From Geothrix rubra (GTDB taxonomy: Bacteria; Acidobacteriota; Holophagae; Holophagales; Holophagaceae): DNA of 64,000 nucleotides. The DNA is taken from assembly GCF_030268065.1 (NCBI RefSeq), contig NZ_BSDD01000001.1, positions 248,001-312,000 of the forward strand. The letters are read 5' to 3'. Both the position numbers and the translations under genes were made by a program. The notes beneath the pieces are model-generated. The model was not told where the DNA came from and did no database searches. It worked only from the letters and a program-made list of their open reading frames with translations. Below, piece after piece: positions 1-8,885 of the stretch. Positions within the stretch are counted from its first letter, which is position 1. Each line of letters begins with the position of its first letter.

Positions 1-39
1 CAGCGAGAGAAGGATGAACAGGAGGCGGCGCATGCGCAT
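1..39 (-). CDS. N-terminus of a secreted protein, cut by the window edge
   Basis: The reverse strand opens with ATG at 39, giving a start MRMRRLLFILLSL that reads as the positive n-region and hydrophobic core of a signal peptide. A second in-frame ATG lies at 33. An AAGGA sits about 11 bases upstream. It follows the gap stop by 49 bases on the same strand with no hairpin between, so it may be the last gene of the edd-eda-gap transcript. The rest of the protein is outside the window and its function cannot be told. Confidence 0.5.
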   Translation of the reverse strand, partial: MRMRRLLFILLSL

Positions 40-88
40 GGGGGGCCCAGTCCTTATCCTCTGCGTTCCCGGCGATGAAGGGGCTTTC

Positions 89-1120
<1,032 letters not shown>

Positions 1121-1750
1121 TCAGGGGGCGAGCGCGGCGGCCTGGCGGGCCAGATGCGTGATGGCCTTCCAGTCGCCGGCGTCGAGGAGGGATGGAGGGG
1201 CAAGCCAGGATCCACCCACGCAGACCACATTGGGAAGGGCCAGATAGGCCCGGGCGGTCTCGGGGCCGATGCCCCCGGTGGGACAGAAGCGGAGGTCCCT
1301 GAAGGGTCCGGCCAGGGCCTTGAGCATGCCGAGGCCGCCGGCCTGCTCCGCGGGGAAGAGCTTGAGGTGCGTGAAGCCCGCCGCCGCGGCGGTCATCACC
1401 TCCGTGGGGGTCATGACCCCGGGCAGGAAGGGCAGGGGTCCCCGCGCCGCCGCCTCGAGAAGGGGCCTGGGCAGGCCCGGGCTCACCGCGAAGGTGGCGC
1501 CGGCCTCCTCGGCCTGGCGCAGCGCCTCCGGGGTGGTCACGGTGCCGGCGCCCACGTGGGCCTGCGGAAAGGCCCGGCGGATGCGCCGGATGGCCTCCAG
1601 GGCAGCGGGCGTGCGCAGGGTGATCTCCAGGGTGGGGATCCCGCCCGCCAGCAGCGCCTCGGCCAGGGGCAGGGCCTGGTCGGCGTGCTCCAGGGCGATG
1701 ACGGGCATCACCGGCGAGGCGCGGAGGATCGCTTCCAGGCCCGGGGTCAT
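1121..1750 (-). CDS. eda: 2-keto-3-deoxy-6-phosphogluconate aldolase
   Basis: Cleaves 2-keto-3-deoxy-6-phosphogluconate to pyruvate and glyceraldehyde 3-phosphate, the last step of the Entner-Doudoroff pathway. The 209-residue chain has Glu42 in LEITLR, Arg46, and the Schiff-base lysine at 130 in THLKLFPAE, matching the known active site of class I KDPG aldolases. The reading frame is open for 49 codons upstream, but the ATG at 1750 overlaps the edd stop by four bases (ATGA), which fixes the start and indicates translational coupling. It may also act on 4-hydroxy-2-oxoglutarate, as in E. coli. Confidence 0.95.
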   Translation of the reverse strand: MTPGLEAILRASPVMPVIALEHADQALPLAEALLAGGIPTLEITLRTPAALEAIRRIRRAFPQAHVGAGTVTTPEALRQAEEAGATFAVSPGLPRPLLEAAARGPLPFLPGVMTPTEVMTAAAAGFTHLKLFPAEQAGGLGMLKALAGPFRDLRFCPTGGIGPETARAYLALPNVVCVGGSWLAPPSLLDAGDWKAITHLARQAAALAP

Positions 1751-3582
1751 GGCCGGCTCCCGTCGAAATCGGGGCCGAAGGCCGTGGCCCCGGCCTCCGC
1801 CTCGGTGGCGTGGGCCCGGAAGAGCCCGAACAGCTCCCGGCCCGATCCGTGGGTGCGGCCTCCGCCGGGTGGCGGTGCGGCGGGGCGCAGGGCCCACTCC
1901 GCCGGGTCCACCTTCACCTCCAGCCGGCCGCGCTCGGCGTCCAGCTCGATGAGGTCCCCGTCCCGGATCTTGGCGAGGGGGCCGCCGGCCAGGGCCTCGG
2001 GCGAGACATGGATGGCGGCGGGCACCCGGCCGGAGGCCCCGGACATGCGGCCGTCCGTGACCAGGGCCACCTTGAAGCCGTGGTCCTGGAGGTTCGCCAG
2101 GGGCGGCGTGAGCTGGTGGAGCTCGGGCATGCCGTTGGCCCGGGGGCCCTGGAAGCGCACCACGGCCACCAGGTCGCCCGTGAGCTCCCCGGCGCGGTAG
2201 GCCGCCTGGAGGGCCTCCTGGCCCTCGAAGACCCGGGCCGGGGCCACGAGGCGCCGATGCTCGGGCTTCACGGCGGCGACCTTGATGATCGAGCGTCCCA
2301 GGTTGCCGGTCAGCAGCCGCAGGCCGCCGTCGGGGGCGAAAGGCCGCGCCGCGGAGCGGAGGATGCCCTCGTCTCCGCTGAGGACGGGGGACTCGCGCCA
2401 GCGGAGCTCGCCGGCCCGGAGTTCCGGCGCCTGGGTGTAGGACCGCAGGCCGGGGCCGGCCACGGTCAGCACGTCCTCGTGCAGGAGGCCGAGGTCCAGC
2501 AGCTCGCGGATGAGGAAGCCCATGCCACCGGCGGCGTGGAAGGCGTTCACGTCCGCCGAGCCGTTCGGATAGACCCGCGCCAGCAGGGGCACGTGGGCGG
2601 ACAGCTCATCGAAGTCGCTCCAGTCGATGCGGATGCCGGCGGCCCGGGCGATGGCCACCAGATGAAGGGTGTGGTTGGTGGACCCACCCGTGGCCAGGAG
2701 GCCGACCATCCCGTTCACGAGGGCGCGCTCGTCCACCACCAGGCCCAGGGGCGTGTAGTCGGGGCCGCCTGCGACCAGGGCCACGGCCCGGGTCGCGGCC
2801 TGGCGCGTGAGGGCCTCGCGCAGGGGGCTGCCCGTGGGCACGAAGGCCGAGCCGGGCAGGTGCAGGCCCATGACCTCCATCAGCATCTGGTTGCTGTTGG
2901 CGGTGCCGTAGAAGGTGCAGGTGCCGGGTGCCGAATAGGAGGCCGCCTCCGCCGCCAGCAGCTCTTCCCGGCTGGCCTGGCCTGCGGCGGCCCGCTGCCG
3001 GACCTTGGCCTTCTCCTCGTTCGGGATGCCGCTGGGCATGGGGCCGCCGGGCACGAAGACCGCGGGCAGGTGGCCGAACTGCAGGGCCCCGATGAGGAGG
3101 CCCGGCACGATCTTGTCGCAGACCCCCAGGCACAGCACGGCGTCGAAGACGTTGTGGGAGAGCGCCACCGCGGTGGCCATGGCGATGACGTCCCGCGAGA
3201 AGAGGGAGAGCTCCATGCCCGGCTGGCCCTGGGTGATGCCGTCGCACATGGCGGGGACGCCCCCGGCCACCTGGGCCGTGGCCCCGGCCGCCCGGGCCGC
3301 GGCCTTGATCCAGGCCGGGTAGGCTCCCAGGGGCTGGTGGGCCGAGAGCATGTCGTTGTAGGCGGTCACGATGCCGAGGTTGGGCTGGCGGCCCTCCCTC
3401 AGGGCGGCCTGGTCGGCCCCGGCCGCGGCGAAGGTGTGGGCCAGGTTGGCGCAGGAGACGTCGCAGCGATGGGGCGTGGCCGAGGCGGCCTCCCGGATCT
3501 GGGCCAGGTAGGCCTCCCGGCCGACGCGGCTGCGTTGCCGGATCCGGTCCGTGAGGTCGGCCACGTGGGGGTTCAGGGCCAT
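1747..3582 (-). CDS. edd: 6-phosphogluconate dehydratase
   Basis: Dehydrates 6-phosphogluconate to 2-keto-3-deoxy-6-phosphogluconate. At 611 residues it has the normal Edd length and belongs to the IlvD/Edd family. Conserved cysteine motifs CDGITQG, CDKIVPG and [13 protein letters not shown] supply the expected iron-sulfur ligands. The FYGTANSN segment and the N-terminal extension favour Edd over IlvD, and its place directly before eda confirms it. It is the first gene of edd-eda-gap and is transcribed from the control region shared with zwf. A candidate promoter on this strand (TTAATG at 3656-3651, 17-base spacer, TAATAT at 3633-3628) puts the -10 inside a HexR-like palindrome. Confidence 0.96.
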   Translation of the reverse strand: MALNPHVADLTDRIRQRSRVGREAYLAQIREAASATPHRCDVSCANLAHTFAAAGADQAALREGRQPNLGIVTAYNDMLSAHQPLGAYPAWIKAAARAAGATAQVAGGVPAMCDGITQGQPGMELSLFSRDVIAMATAVALSHNVFDAVLCLGVCDKIVPGLLIGALQFGHLPAVFVPGGPMPSGIPNEEKAKVRQRAAAGQASREELLAAEAASYSAPGTCTFYGTANSNQMLMEVMGLHLPGSAFVPTGSPLREALTRQAATRAVALVAGGPDYTPLGLVVDERALVNGMVGLLATGGSTNHTLHLVAIARAAGIRIDWSDFDELSAHVPLLARVYPNGSADVNAFHAAGGMGFLIRELLDLGLLHEDVLTVAGPGLRSYTQAPELRAGELRWRESPVLSGDEGILRSAARPFAPDGGLRLLTGNLGRSIIKVAAVKPEHRRLVAPARVFEGQEALQAAYRAGELTGDLVAVVRFQGPRANGMPELHQLTPPLANLQDHGFKVALVTDGRMSGASGRVPAAIHVSPEALAGGPLAKIRDGDLIELDAERGRLEVKVDPAEWALRPAAPPPGGGRTHGSGRELFGLFRAHATEAEAGATAFGPDFDGSRP

Positions 3583-3620
3583 GGCGGTGTCTCCCTGGGC
3601 CCGACGGGGCCCGCGGCGTT

Positions 3621-3635
3621 TGTAACAATATTACT
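3621..3635. promoter_or_regulatory. HexR-type operator 1, edd side
   Basis: The sequence TGTAACAATATTACT matches the published proteobacterial HexR motif TGTARTNNNAYTACA at 13 of 15 positions and has GTAA/TTAC arms. It covers the candidate -10 of edd. The hexR gene is 2.2 kb away in the same module. The motif consensus is from memory of HexR literature; binding here is inferred. Confidence 0.6.
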
Positions 3636-3638
3636 TTG

Positions 3639-3652
3639 TGTAACCGGTTGCA
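3639..3652. promoter_or_regulatory. Extra palindrome between the two HexR-type sites
   Basis: TGTAACCGGTTGCA is an imperfect 14-bp palindrome with a perfect AACCGGTT core. It lies in the spacer of the candidate edd promoter. It shares the TGTAA half with operator 1, but has a different spacing, so it may be a degenerate site or belong to another regulator. Confidence 0.35.
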
Positions 3653-3663
3653 TTAAAAATTGT

Positions 3664-3678
3664 CGTAGTATTTCTACA
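3664..3678. promoter_or_regulatory. HexR-type operator 2, zwf side
   Basis: CGTAGTATTTCTACA matches TGTARTNNNAYTACA at 13 of 15 positions, with GTAG/CTAC arms. It ends 12 bases before the zwf start codon, so a bound repressor could block zwf transcription or early elongation. Together with operator 1 it gives one site per divergent operon. Confidence 0.6.
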
Positions 3679-3690
3679 TTCGGAGCCTCC

Positions 3691-5151
3691 ATGAAGACCC
3701 TGCCCGATTTCGACATGGTCCTGTTCGGCGGGACCGGCGACCTGGCCATGCGGAAGCTGCTGCCGGCCCTCTACCAGCAGGTGCGGGCAGGCACGGTCCC
3801 GCAGGGATCGCGCATCCTCGCCGCGGCCCGGAAGCCGCTGTCCCGGGAGGCCTTCCTGGAGCTGGCCGAGACCACCTGCCGGCCCTTCCTGGGCGCCGAC
3901 TACGACGCGGACACCTGGCGGGCCTTCGCCGCGCGGATCAGCTACTTCCCCATGGATGTGCAGGCCGGCGCCAGCTACGGGGCCCTGGGCGCGGCCCTGG
4001 GCCTGCATCCGGACCGTGTGCGGGTCTTCTACTACTCCACCTCGCCGGACTTCTTCGCCACCATCTCGGACCACCTCGGTGCCGCGGGCCTCATCACCGA
4101 GGCCTCGCGGGTGGTGGTGGAGAAGCCCCTGGGCCACGACCTCGACTCCTCCCGGGAGATCAACGACGCCGTGGGCCGGCACTTCGCGGAACGCCAGATC
4201 TTCCGCATCGACCACTACCTCGGCAAGGAGCCCGTGCAGAACCTCCTGGCCCTGCGGTTCGGCAACGTCCTCTTCGAGCCCATGTGGCGGCGGGAATGGG
4301 TGCAGGACGTGCAGATCACCGTGGCGGAGCAGCTGGGTGTGGAGGGCCGCGGCGACTTCTACGAGGGCACGGGCGCCCTGCGCGACATGCTGCAGAACCA
4401 CCTCCTCCAGCTGCTCTGCATCGTGGCCATGGAGCCTCCCCCCAGCAGCGATCCCGATGCCGTGCGCGACGAGAAGCTGAAGGTGCTGCGGTCCCTCAAG
4501 CCCTTCACGCCGGCGGATGTGGCCGCGCGGACGGTGCGGGGCCAGTACAAGGCCGGGGCCGTGGCCGGGGCGCCCGTGGCCGGCTACGTCGAGGAGCCGG
4601 GCGTGGCCCCCGGCAGCCGCACGGAGACCTTCGTGGCCGTGAAGGCCGAGATCGAGACCTGGCGCTGGGCTGGCGTGCCCTTCTTCCTGCGCACGGGCAA
4701 GCGCATGCCGGAGAAGCTGGCGGAGATCGTCATCAACTTCCGGCAGGTGCCCCACGCCATCTTCGGCGAGGCCACCCAGGGCACCCGCTCCAACCGCCTC
4801 ATCATCCGCATGCAGCCGGACGAGAGCATGCGGCTCCACCTGGTGGCCAAGCAGCCGGGGGATGCCATGGCCCTGCATCCGGTGCACCTCAACCTGGACT
4901 TCTCCGAATCCTTCCGGGCACGCCGGCTGGAGGCCTACGAGCGCCTGCTCATGGACGCCATCCGGGGACGGCTCACCCTCTTCGTCCGCCGGGACGAGCA
5001 GGAAGCCGCCTGGCGCTGGGTGGAGCCGATCCTCGAGAGCTGGGCGGCCAGCGAGGACCGGCCCAAGGCCTACACGGCGGGCAGCTGGGGGCCAGCCGCC
5101 TCCAGCGCCCTCCTCTCCCGCGACGGCCTGGCCTGGAACGAGGAGGACTGA
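3691..5151 (+). CDS. zwf: Glucose-6-phosphate 1-dehydrogenase
   Basis: Oxidises glucose 6-phosphate to 6-phosphogluconolactone with NAD(P). The 486-residue protein starts with the nucleotide-binding GGTGDLA (13-19) and carries the active-site peptide RIDHYLGKEPVQN with His175 and Lys179. Length is normal. The frame extends far upstream, but the ATG at 3691 has GGAG just ahead and begins exactly at the conserved N-terminus. It overlaps nothing upstream and is separated from pgl by two bases, so zwf-pgl-hexR form an operon. Regulation by HexR is likely from the palindrome 12 bases before the start. Confidence 0.96.
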   Translation: MKTLPDFDMVLFGGTGDLAMRKLLPALYQQVRAGTVPQGSRILAAARKPLSREAFLELAETTCRPFLGADYDADTWRAFAARISYFPMDVQAGASYGALGAALGLHPDRVRVFYYSTSPDFFATISDHLGAAGLITEASRVVVEKPLGHDLDSSREINDAVGRHFAERQIFRIDHYLGKEPVQNLLALRFGNVLFEPMWRREWVQDVQITVAEQLGVEGRGDFYEGTGALRDMLQNHLLQLLCIVAMEPPPSSDPDAVRDEKLKVLRSLKPFTPADVAARTVRGQYKAGAVAGAPVAGYVEEPGVAPGSRTETFVAVKAEIETWRWAGVPFFLRTGKRMPEKLAEIVINFRQVPHAIFGEATQGTRSNRLIIRMQPDESMRLHLVAKQPGDAMALHPVHLNLDFSESFRARRLEAYERLLMDAIRGRLTLFVRRDEQEAAWRWVEPILESWAASEDRPKAYTAGSWGPAASSALLSRDGLAWNEED

Positions 5152-5153
5152 CC

Positions 5154-5843
5154 ATGGCCCGGCTCCTCGAGTATGCCGATGCGGAGACCGCGGCCGCGGC
5201 CCTGGCCCTGCACGTCGCCGGGCGCCTGAGGGCGGATCTGGACAGCCAGGAGCGGACCGTCCTGGTGGTCTCCGGCGGGAAGAGCCCGGTCCCGTTCTTC
5301 CGTGCCCTGGCGGCCCAGCCCCTGGCCTGGGAGCGCCTGATCGTCACCCTCGCCGATGAGCGCTGGGTGCCGCCGGATCACCCGGACAGCAACGAGGCCC
5401 TGGTCCGCCGCCACCTCCTCACGGGCCGCGCCGCCGCCGCGCGGATGGTCCCCCTCTGGTCCGCGTCCGCCACCCCTGAGGCTGCCGCGCAGGCCCTGGT
5501 CCCGGTCCTCGCGGCCCTGCCGCGCCCCTTCGGCCAGGTGGTGCTGGGCATGGGCGAAGATGGCCATGTGGCCTCGCTGTTTCCCGATGCGCCCGAGCTC
5601 CAGGAGGGCCTCCGGACGGCGGAGCCGGTCCTCGCCGTCCACCCCGGCGCTGCCCCGCATCCGCGCCTGAGCCTGTCGCTTGCGACCCTCCTCCAGAGCC
5701 GCGACCTCGCCCTCCTGGTCTCCGGGGAGCCTAAGGCCCGGCTGCTGGAGCGGGCGCTGGGGGACGGACCCGTGGAGGAGCTGCCCGTGCGGGCCGTCCT
5801 CCGGCAGGCGGCGGTGCCCGTGTCGGTCTTCTGGGCGCCCTGA
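5154..5843 (+). CDS. pgl: 6-phosphogluconolactonase
   Basis: Hydrolyses 6-phosphogluconolactone to 6-phosphogluconate, the step between Zwf and Edd. The 229-residue protein has the family motifs VVSGGKSPVPFF near 37-48, LADERWVPPDHPDSNE, and GMGEDGHVASLFP, which hold the catalytic and phosphate-binding residues of the DevB/SOL family. The ATG follows the zwf stop by two bases. Its TGA overlaps the ATG of hexR (TGATG), which points to coupled translation. A longer upstream extension of the frame lies inside zwf and was rejected. Confidence 0.94.
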   Translation: MARLLEYADAETAAAALALHVAGRLRADLDSQERTVLVVSGGKSPVPFFRALAAQPLAWERLIVTLADERWVPPDHPDSNEALVRRHLLTGRAAAARMVPLWSASATPEAAAQALVPVLAALPRPFGQVVLGMGEDGHVASLFPDAPELQEGLRTAEPVLAVHPGAAPHPRLSLSLATLLQSRDLALLVSGEPKARLLERALGDGPVEELPVRAVLRQAAVPVSVFWAP

Positions 5844-6682
5844 TGGCGCTCCTCGGCCGGATCCAGGCCCTCCTTCCCGAGCTCCCGCCCTCCGAGCGCC
5901 GGGTGGCGGAGGTCGTCCTGCACCGTCCGGTGGAGGTGGTCTCCGCGCCCATCTCGCAGATTGCCGCCTGGGCGGAGGTGAGCCAGCCCACGGTCATCCG
6001 CTTCTGCCGCCGCCTGAAGTGCGCGGGGCTGCCGGGCTTCAAGCTCCGGCTCGCCGGGGACCTGGGCGCGGGCATCCCCTTCGTCCACGCCCGCCTCACC
6101 CCGGGCGACGATCTGGGCAGCCTCATCGGGAAGGTCTTCGACCACGCCGGGGCGGGCCTGGCCCGGGGCCGCGACGCCCTGCGCCCCGAGGTCCTCGCGA
6201 GGGCGGTGGACCTCCTCGATGGCGCCAGCCGCATCGAGTGCTACGGCCTGGGCAACTCCGGGGTCACGGCCCAGGATGCCCAGATGAAGCTCTTCCGGCT
6301 GGGCACGCCGACGCTGGCCTGCACCGATGTCCAGATGCAGCGCGTGGCGGCCACGCTCCTCCCGCCCGACGCGGTGGCGCTGTGCATCTCCAATTCCGGC
6401 CGCACCCGGCCCCTGCTGGAGGTGGCGCAGCTGGCCCGCGACGCCGGCGCCACCGTCATCGCCCTTACCCGCTCGGGCAGCCCCCTCGCGGAGGTGGCGG
6501 ACCTGCTCCTGCCCGCCGACGTCCAGGAAGATCCCGAGGTCTATGCGCCCATGGTCGCCCGGCTGGTGCACCTCACCCTCATCGATGTCCTGACCGTGGC
6601 CCTCGCCCTGCGGAAGGGTCCCGAGGCCGTCGGCCGCATGGAGGCCGCGAAGGCCTCCCTCAAGCCCACCCGGGAGCCCTGA
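5843..6682 (+). CDS. hexR: RpiR/HexR-family transcriptional regulator
   Basis: A 279-residue regulator with an N-terminal RpiR helix-turn-helix (about 1-75; the segment ISQIAAWAEVSQPTVIRFCRRL is the recognition region) and a C-terminal SIS sugar-phosphate domain (about 120-250; YGLGNSGVTA and CISNSGRTRPLLE are the phosphate-binding loops). In Proteobacteria HexR represses zwf, edd and gap genes and is released by 2-keto-3-deoxy-6-phosphogluconate. Its coupling to pgl and the two matching palindromes in the edd/zwf region make the HexR assignment more likely than another RpiR member. Ligand identity is inferred. Confidence 0.85.
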   Translation: MALLGRIQALLPELPPSERRVAEVVLHRPVEVVSAPISQIAAWAEVSQPTVIRFCRRLKCAGLPGFKLRLAGDLGAGIPFVHARLTPGDDLGSLIGKVFDHAGAGLARGRDALRPEVLARAVDLLDGASRIECYGLGNSGVTAQDAQMKLFRLGTPTLACTDVQMQRVAATLLPPDAVALCISNSGRTRPLLEVAQLARDAGATVIALTRSGSPLAEVADLLLPADVQEDPEVYAPMVARLVHLTLIDVLTVALALRKGPEAVGRMEAAKASLKPTREP

Positions 6683-6982
6683 GGCCGCTCCGATCCCCCG
6701 ATCGCAGGGGCCCGGCGCCGTTTTCTTCCTCCGTCTCCGCGGCTGGATCGCCTTTTGTTCGCCTGCCCTTTCGGCGCCAGCGCCAGGCAGGCCGGGATTC
6801 CGTCGCCCCTCCAGCGGGCTGGCAAGGTCGCGCATGTTCGCTTTTCTTTTGGCTTGTGGCCCTTTGAGAGGTTTCTAGACTTTCAAGTGGTTCCCAGTGG
6901 AAGAAAGTGGAATGAAGTGGATCAAGGTGGTCCACCCCTAGCCGCCGAATCCTCCTGGGCAACTGGTTGAAAGGCGTCACCG
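6683..6982. other. Intergenic control region before the cell wall cluster
   Basis: These 300 bases hold no gene. The first 60 contain short C/G-rich inverted segments followed by GTTTTCTT at about 6719-6726, a possible weak terminator for hexR. The last 100 are less GC-rich and contain the five MraZ-type boxes. A TTGGCT/TCTAGA pair near 6849 and 6874 is the best promoter-like match, but its 19-base spacing is poor. Confidence 0.5.
6887..6930 (+). promoter_or_regulatory. MraZ operator: five GTGG boxes at 10-bp period
   Basis: GTGG occurs at 6887, 6897, 6907, 6917 and 6927, exactly one helical turn apart, 53 bases before mraZ. MraZ proteins are known to autorepress by binding three or four TGGGN-type direct repeats with 10-bp period upstream of their own gene. 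Here the core is GTGG with A or T mostly following. A sixth, out-of-phase GTGG lies at 6856. Confidence 0.8.
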
Positions 6983-7447
6983 GTGCTGCGACTTCGCGGA
7001 AACTCACCGGCCACGGTGGATGAGAAGGGGCGTCTGAAGCTCCCCTCCTCCTTCAAGGCCGAGCTGGAGACCTTCGCCCAGGGCGAGGGGGGCGGAGCCC
7101 TGCGGCACTACCTCACCTCCCTGGATGGCCGCTCGGCCCGCCTCTACCCGCTGCCGGTGTGGGAGGCCATCGAGGCCCGCCTGGCCGCGCTGCCCGCCAC
7201 GAACCCGGCCAAGCGCCGCTTCCTGGAAGTCACCGCCTACTACGGCAGCGAGGTGGAGCCCGACGCCCAGGGCCGCTTCGTCATCCCGCCCATCCTGCGC
7301 GAGGCCGCCCAGCTCACCGGAGAGGTCGCCCTCCTCGGCCAGATGGACCACCTCGCCCTCTGGAACAAGGCCGGCTTCGAGCGCCGCATGGCCGCGGAGC
7401 CCCTCAGCGTCGAGGACCTGGCCCAGCTCGCGGACCTGGGGATATGA
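6983..7447 (+). CDS. mraZ: Transcriptional regulator MraZ
   Basis: A 154-residue member of the AbrB-fold MraZ family, with two tandem SpoVT-AbrB domains; the N-terminal one begins RGNSPATVDEKGRLKLPSSF and the second YYGSEVEPDAQGRFVIPPIL. It is the usual first gene of the division/cell wall cluster and represses it. The start is GTG with GAAAGG nine bases ahead. The stop overlaps the rsmH start (ATGA). Autoregulation through the five boxes upstream is expected. Confidence 0.95.
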   Translation: MLRLRGNSPATVDEKGRLKLPSSFKAELETFAQGEGGGALRHYLTSLDGRSARLYPLPVWEAIEARLAALPATNPAKRRFLEVTAYYGSEVEPDAQGRFVIPPILREAAQLTGEVALLGQMDHLALWNKAGFERRMAAEPLSVEDLAQLADLGI

Positions 7448-8412
7448 GCGTGGCGACCCCGACCCCCCTCCACGTCCCGGTCCTCCTCCAGGAGGTCGTG
7501 GACAACCTGCCGCTGCCGCCGGCGGCCCGGATCCTCGACCTCACCCTGGGCCTGGGCGGTCATGCGGAGGCCCTCCTGGCCCGCTGCGACGCCGGCAGCC
7601 GCTACCTGGGCGTGGACCGTGATCCCCAGGCCAGGGCCCTGGCCCTCCAACGCCTGGGGGGCGACGCCCGGCTCTCGATCCTGGCCTGCGCCCACGAGGA
7701 CGTCTGGAAGGATCCCGCCTTCCTCGACTGGATGGCCAGCCATGCCCCGGAGGGCTTCGACGCCATCCTGGCGGACCTGGGCGTCTCCACCCTGCAGCTC
7801 CGGAGCCCCGAGCGGGGCTTCAGCTTCCGGGACGAGGGACCCCTGGACATGCGCATGGACACGGAGCACGGCCCCACGGCCCTGGCGTGGATCGCCGCCC
7901 AGACCGACGAGAGCCTGGCCGATGCCCTCTACCAGTTCGGCGAAGAGCGGGCCTCCCGCCCCATCGCCCGTGCCATCCTCGCGGCGTTGCGGGACGGGCG
8001 CCTCGCGACCACCCGGGACCTGGCCGAGGCCGTCTACACCGTGATCCCCCGGGAGCCCGCCAAGCGCAAGGGCCTCAGCGACCCGGCCACCCGCACCTTC
8101 CAGGCGGTCCGCATCGCCGTCAACGGCGAACTGGAGTGCCTGGCCGCGACCCTCGAATCCGCGGCGAACGCGCTCAGGCCCGGCGGGCGACTCGCCGTGA
8201 TCAGCTTCCACAGCCTGGAGGACCGCATCGTCAAGCAGACGCTGCGGCGCCTCGCGGGCATCTACGACGGCCCGGGACGCGTGGCGCCCGTGACCCTGCC
8301 GAAACGCCTGCGCCTCCTCCATCCCGGCGGCATCGCCCCCGGCGAGGCCGAGGCCGCCGCCAATCCCCCCTCCCGCTCCGCCCGCCTGCGCCTGGCCGAG
8401 CGGCTCCCCTGA
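7444..8412 (+). CDS. rsmH: 16S rRNA (cytosine-1402-N4) methyltransferase
   Basis: A 322-residue S-adenosylmethionine-dependent enzyme that methylates N4 of C1402 in 16S rRNA. Visible family motifs are HVPVLLQEVV at the N-terminus, LTLGLGGHAEALL for cofactor binding, LADLGVSTLQL, and the C-terminal ISFHSLEDRIVK. The ATG overlaps the mraZ stop by four bases, fixing the start. Second gene of the mraZ operon, as in most bacteria. Confidence 0.97.
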   Translation: MSVATPTPLHVPVLLQEVVDNLPLPPAARILDLTLGLGGHAEALLARCDAGSRYLGVDRDPQARALALQRLGGDARLSILACAHEDVWKDPAFLDWMASHAPEGFDAILADLGVSTLQLRSPERGFSFRDEGPLDMRMDTEHGPTALAWIAAQTDESLADALYQFGEERASRPIARAILAALRDGRLATTRDLAEAVYTVIPREPAKRKGLSDPATRTFQAVRIAVNGELECLAATLESAANALRPGGRLAVISFHSLEDRIVKQTLRRLAGIYDGPGRVAPVTLPKRLRLLHPGGIAPGEAEAAANPPSRSARLRLAERLP

Positions 8413-8425
8413 CCGAGGTTCCGAG

Positions 8426-8794
8426 ATGTCCGTGTCCGTCCAGTCCCGCATGGCGGCTCCCCCCCGCAGGGTGGAGAGCGAAGGCATCCTGCGCATGCTC
8501 CTGCTGGTGCTGGCCCTGGCCATGCCCCTCATGACCATCGCCTACCTCAAGATCCAGAGCACCCGCCTGGGCTACGCCATGGGCGACCTGAAGGAGCGCA
8601 TCCGCAAGGAGGAGGAGGTCCAGCGCAAGCTGCTGCTCGAGCGCAGCCGCTACCAGCGGGACGAGGCCGTCCAGGTCTACGCCGAGAAGGCGGGTCTCCA
8701 GCCGCGCAAGCAGGGCCACCTGATCCGCCGTTCCTTCACCGTGGAGGACCAGCGGCTGGCCAAGCTGGGCCCCGTCTCGTCGGACACCTTCTAG
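8426..8794 (+). CDS. ftsL: FtsL-like cell division protein
   Basis: A 122-residue bitopic membrane protein: about 22 cytoplasmic residues, one membrane helix (about 23-42, ILRMLLLVLALAMPLMTIAY), then a charged coiled-coil-like segment (about 50-90, rich in E, K and R). FtsL sequences are poorly conserved, so the call rests on topology, size and position between rsmH and the class B penicillin-binding protein. In other bacteria FtsL joins FtsB and FtsQ to activate FtsWI at the septum. Thirteen bases separate it from rsmH. Confidence 0.8.
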   Translation: MSVSVQSRMAAPPRRVESEGILRMLLLVLALAMPLMTIAYLKIQSTRLGYAMGDLKERIRKEEEVQRKLLLERSRYQRDEAVQVYAEKAGLQPRKQGHLIRRSFTVEDQRLAKLGPVSSDTF

Positions 8795-8885
8795 CCCGGA
8801 TCCCGGTCCGGCGCCGGATCGCCTATCCTGGCGGAGGGCGGTCCCCGTCCCCGCGTCCTTCCCTCCGACCGATCCCGGCTCCTCC

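Noticed and set aside
6693-6726. Intrinsic terminator after hexR
   Set aside because: The C-run/G-run pairing is short, the T-run is interrupted by a C, and bases lie between stem and T-run; kept only as a remark on the intergenic region.
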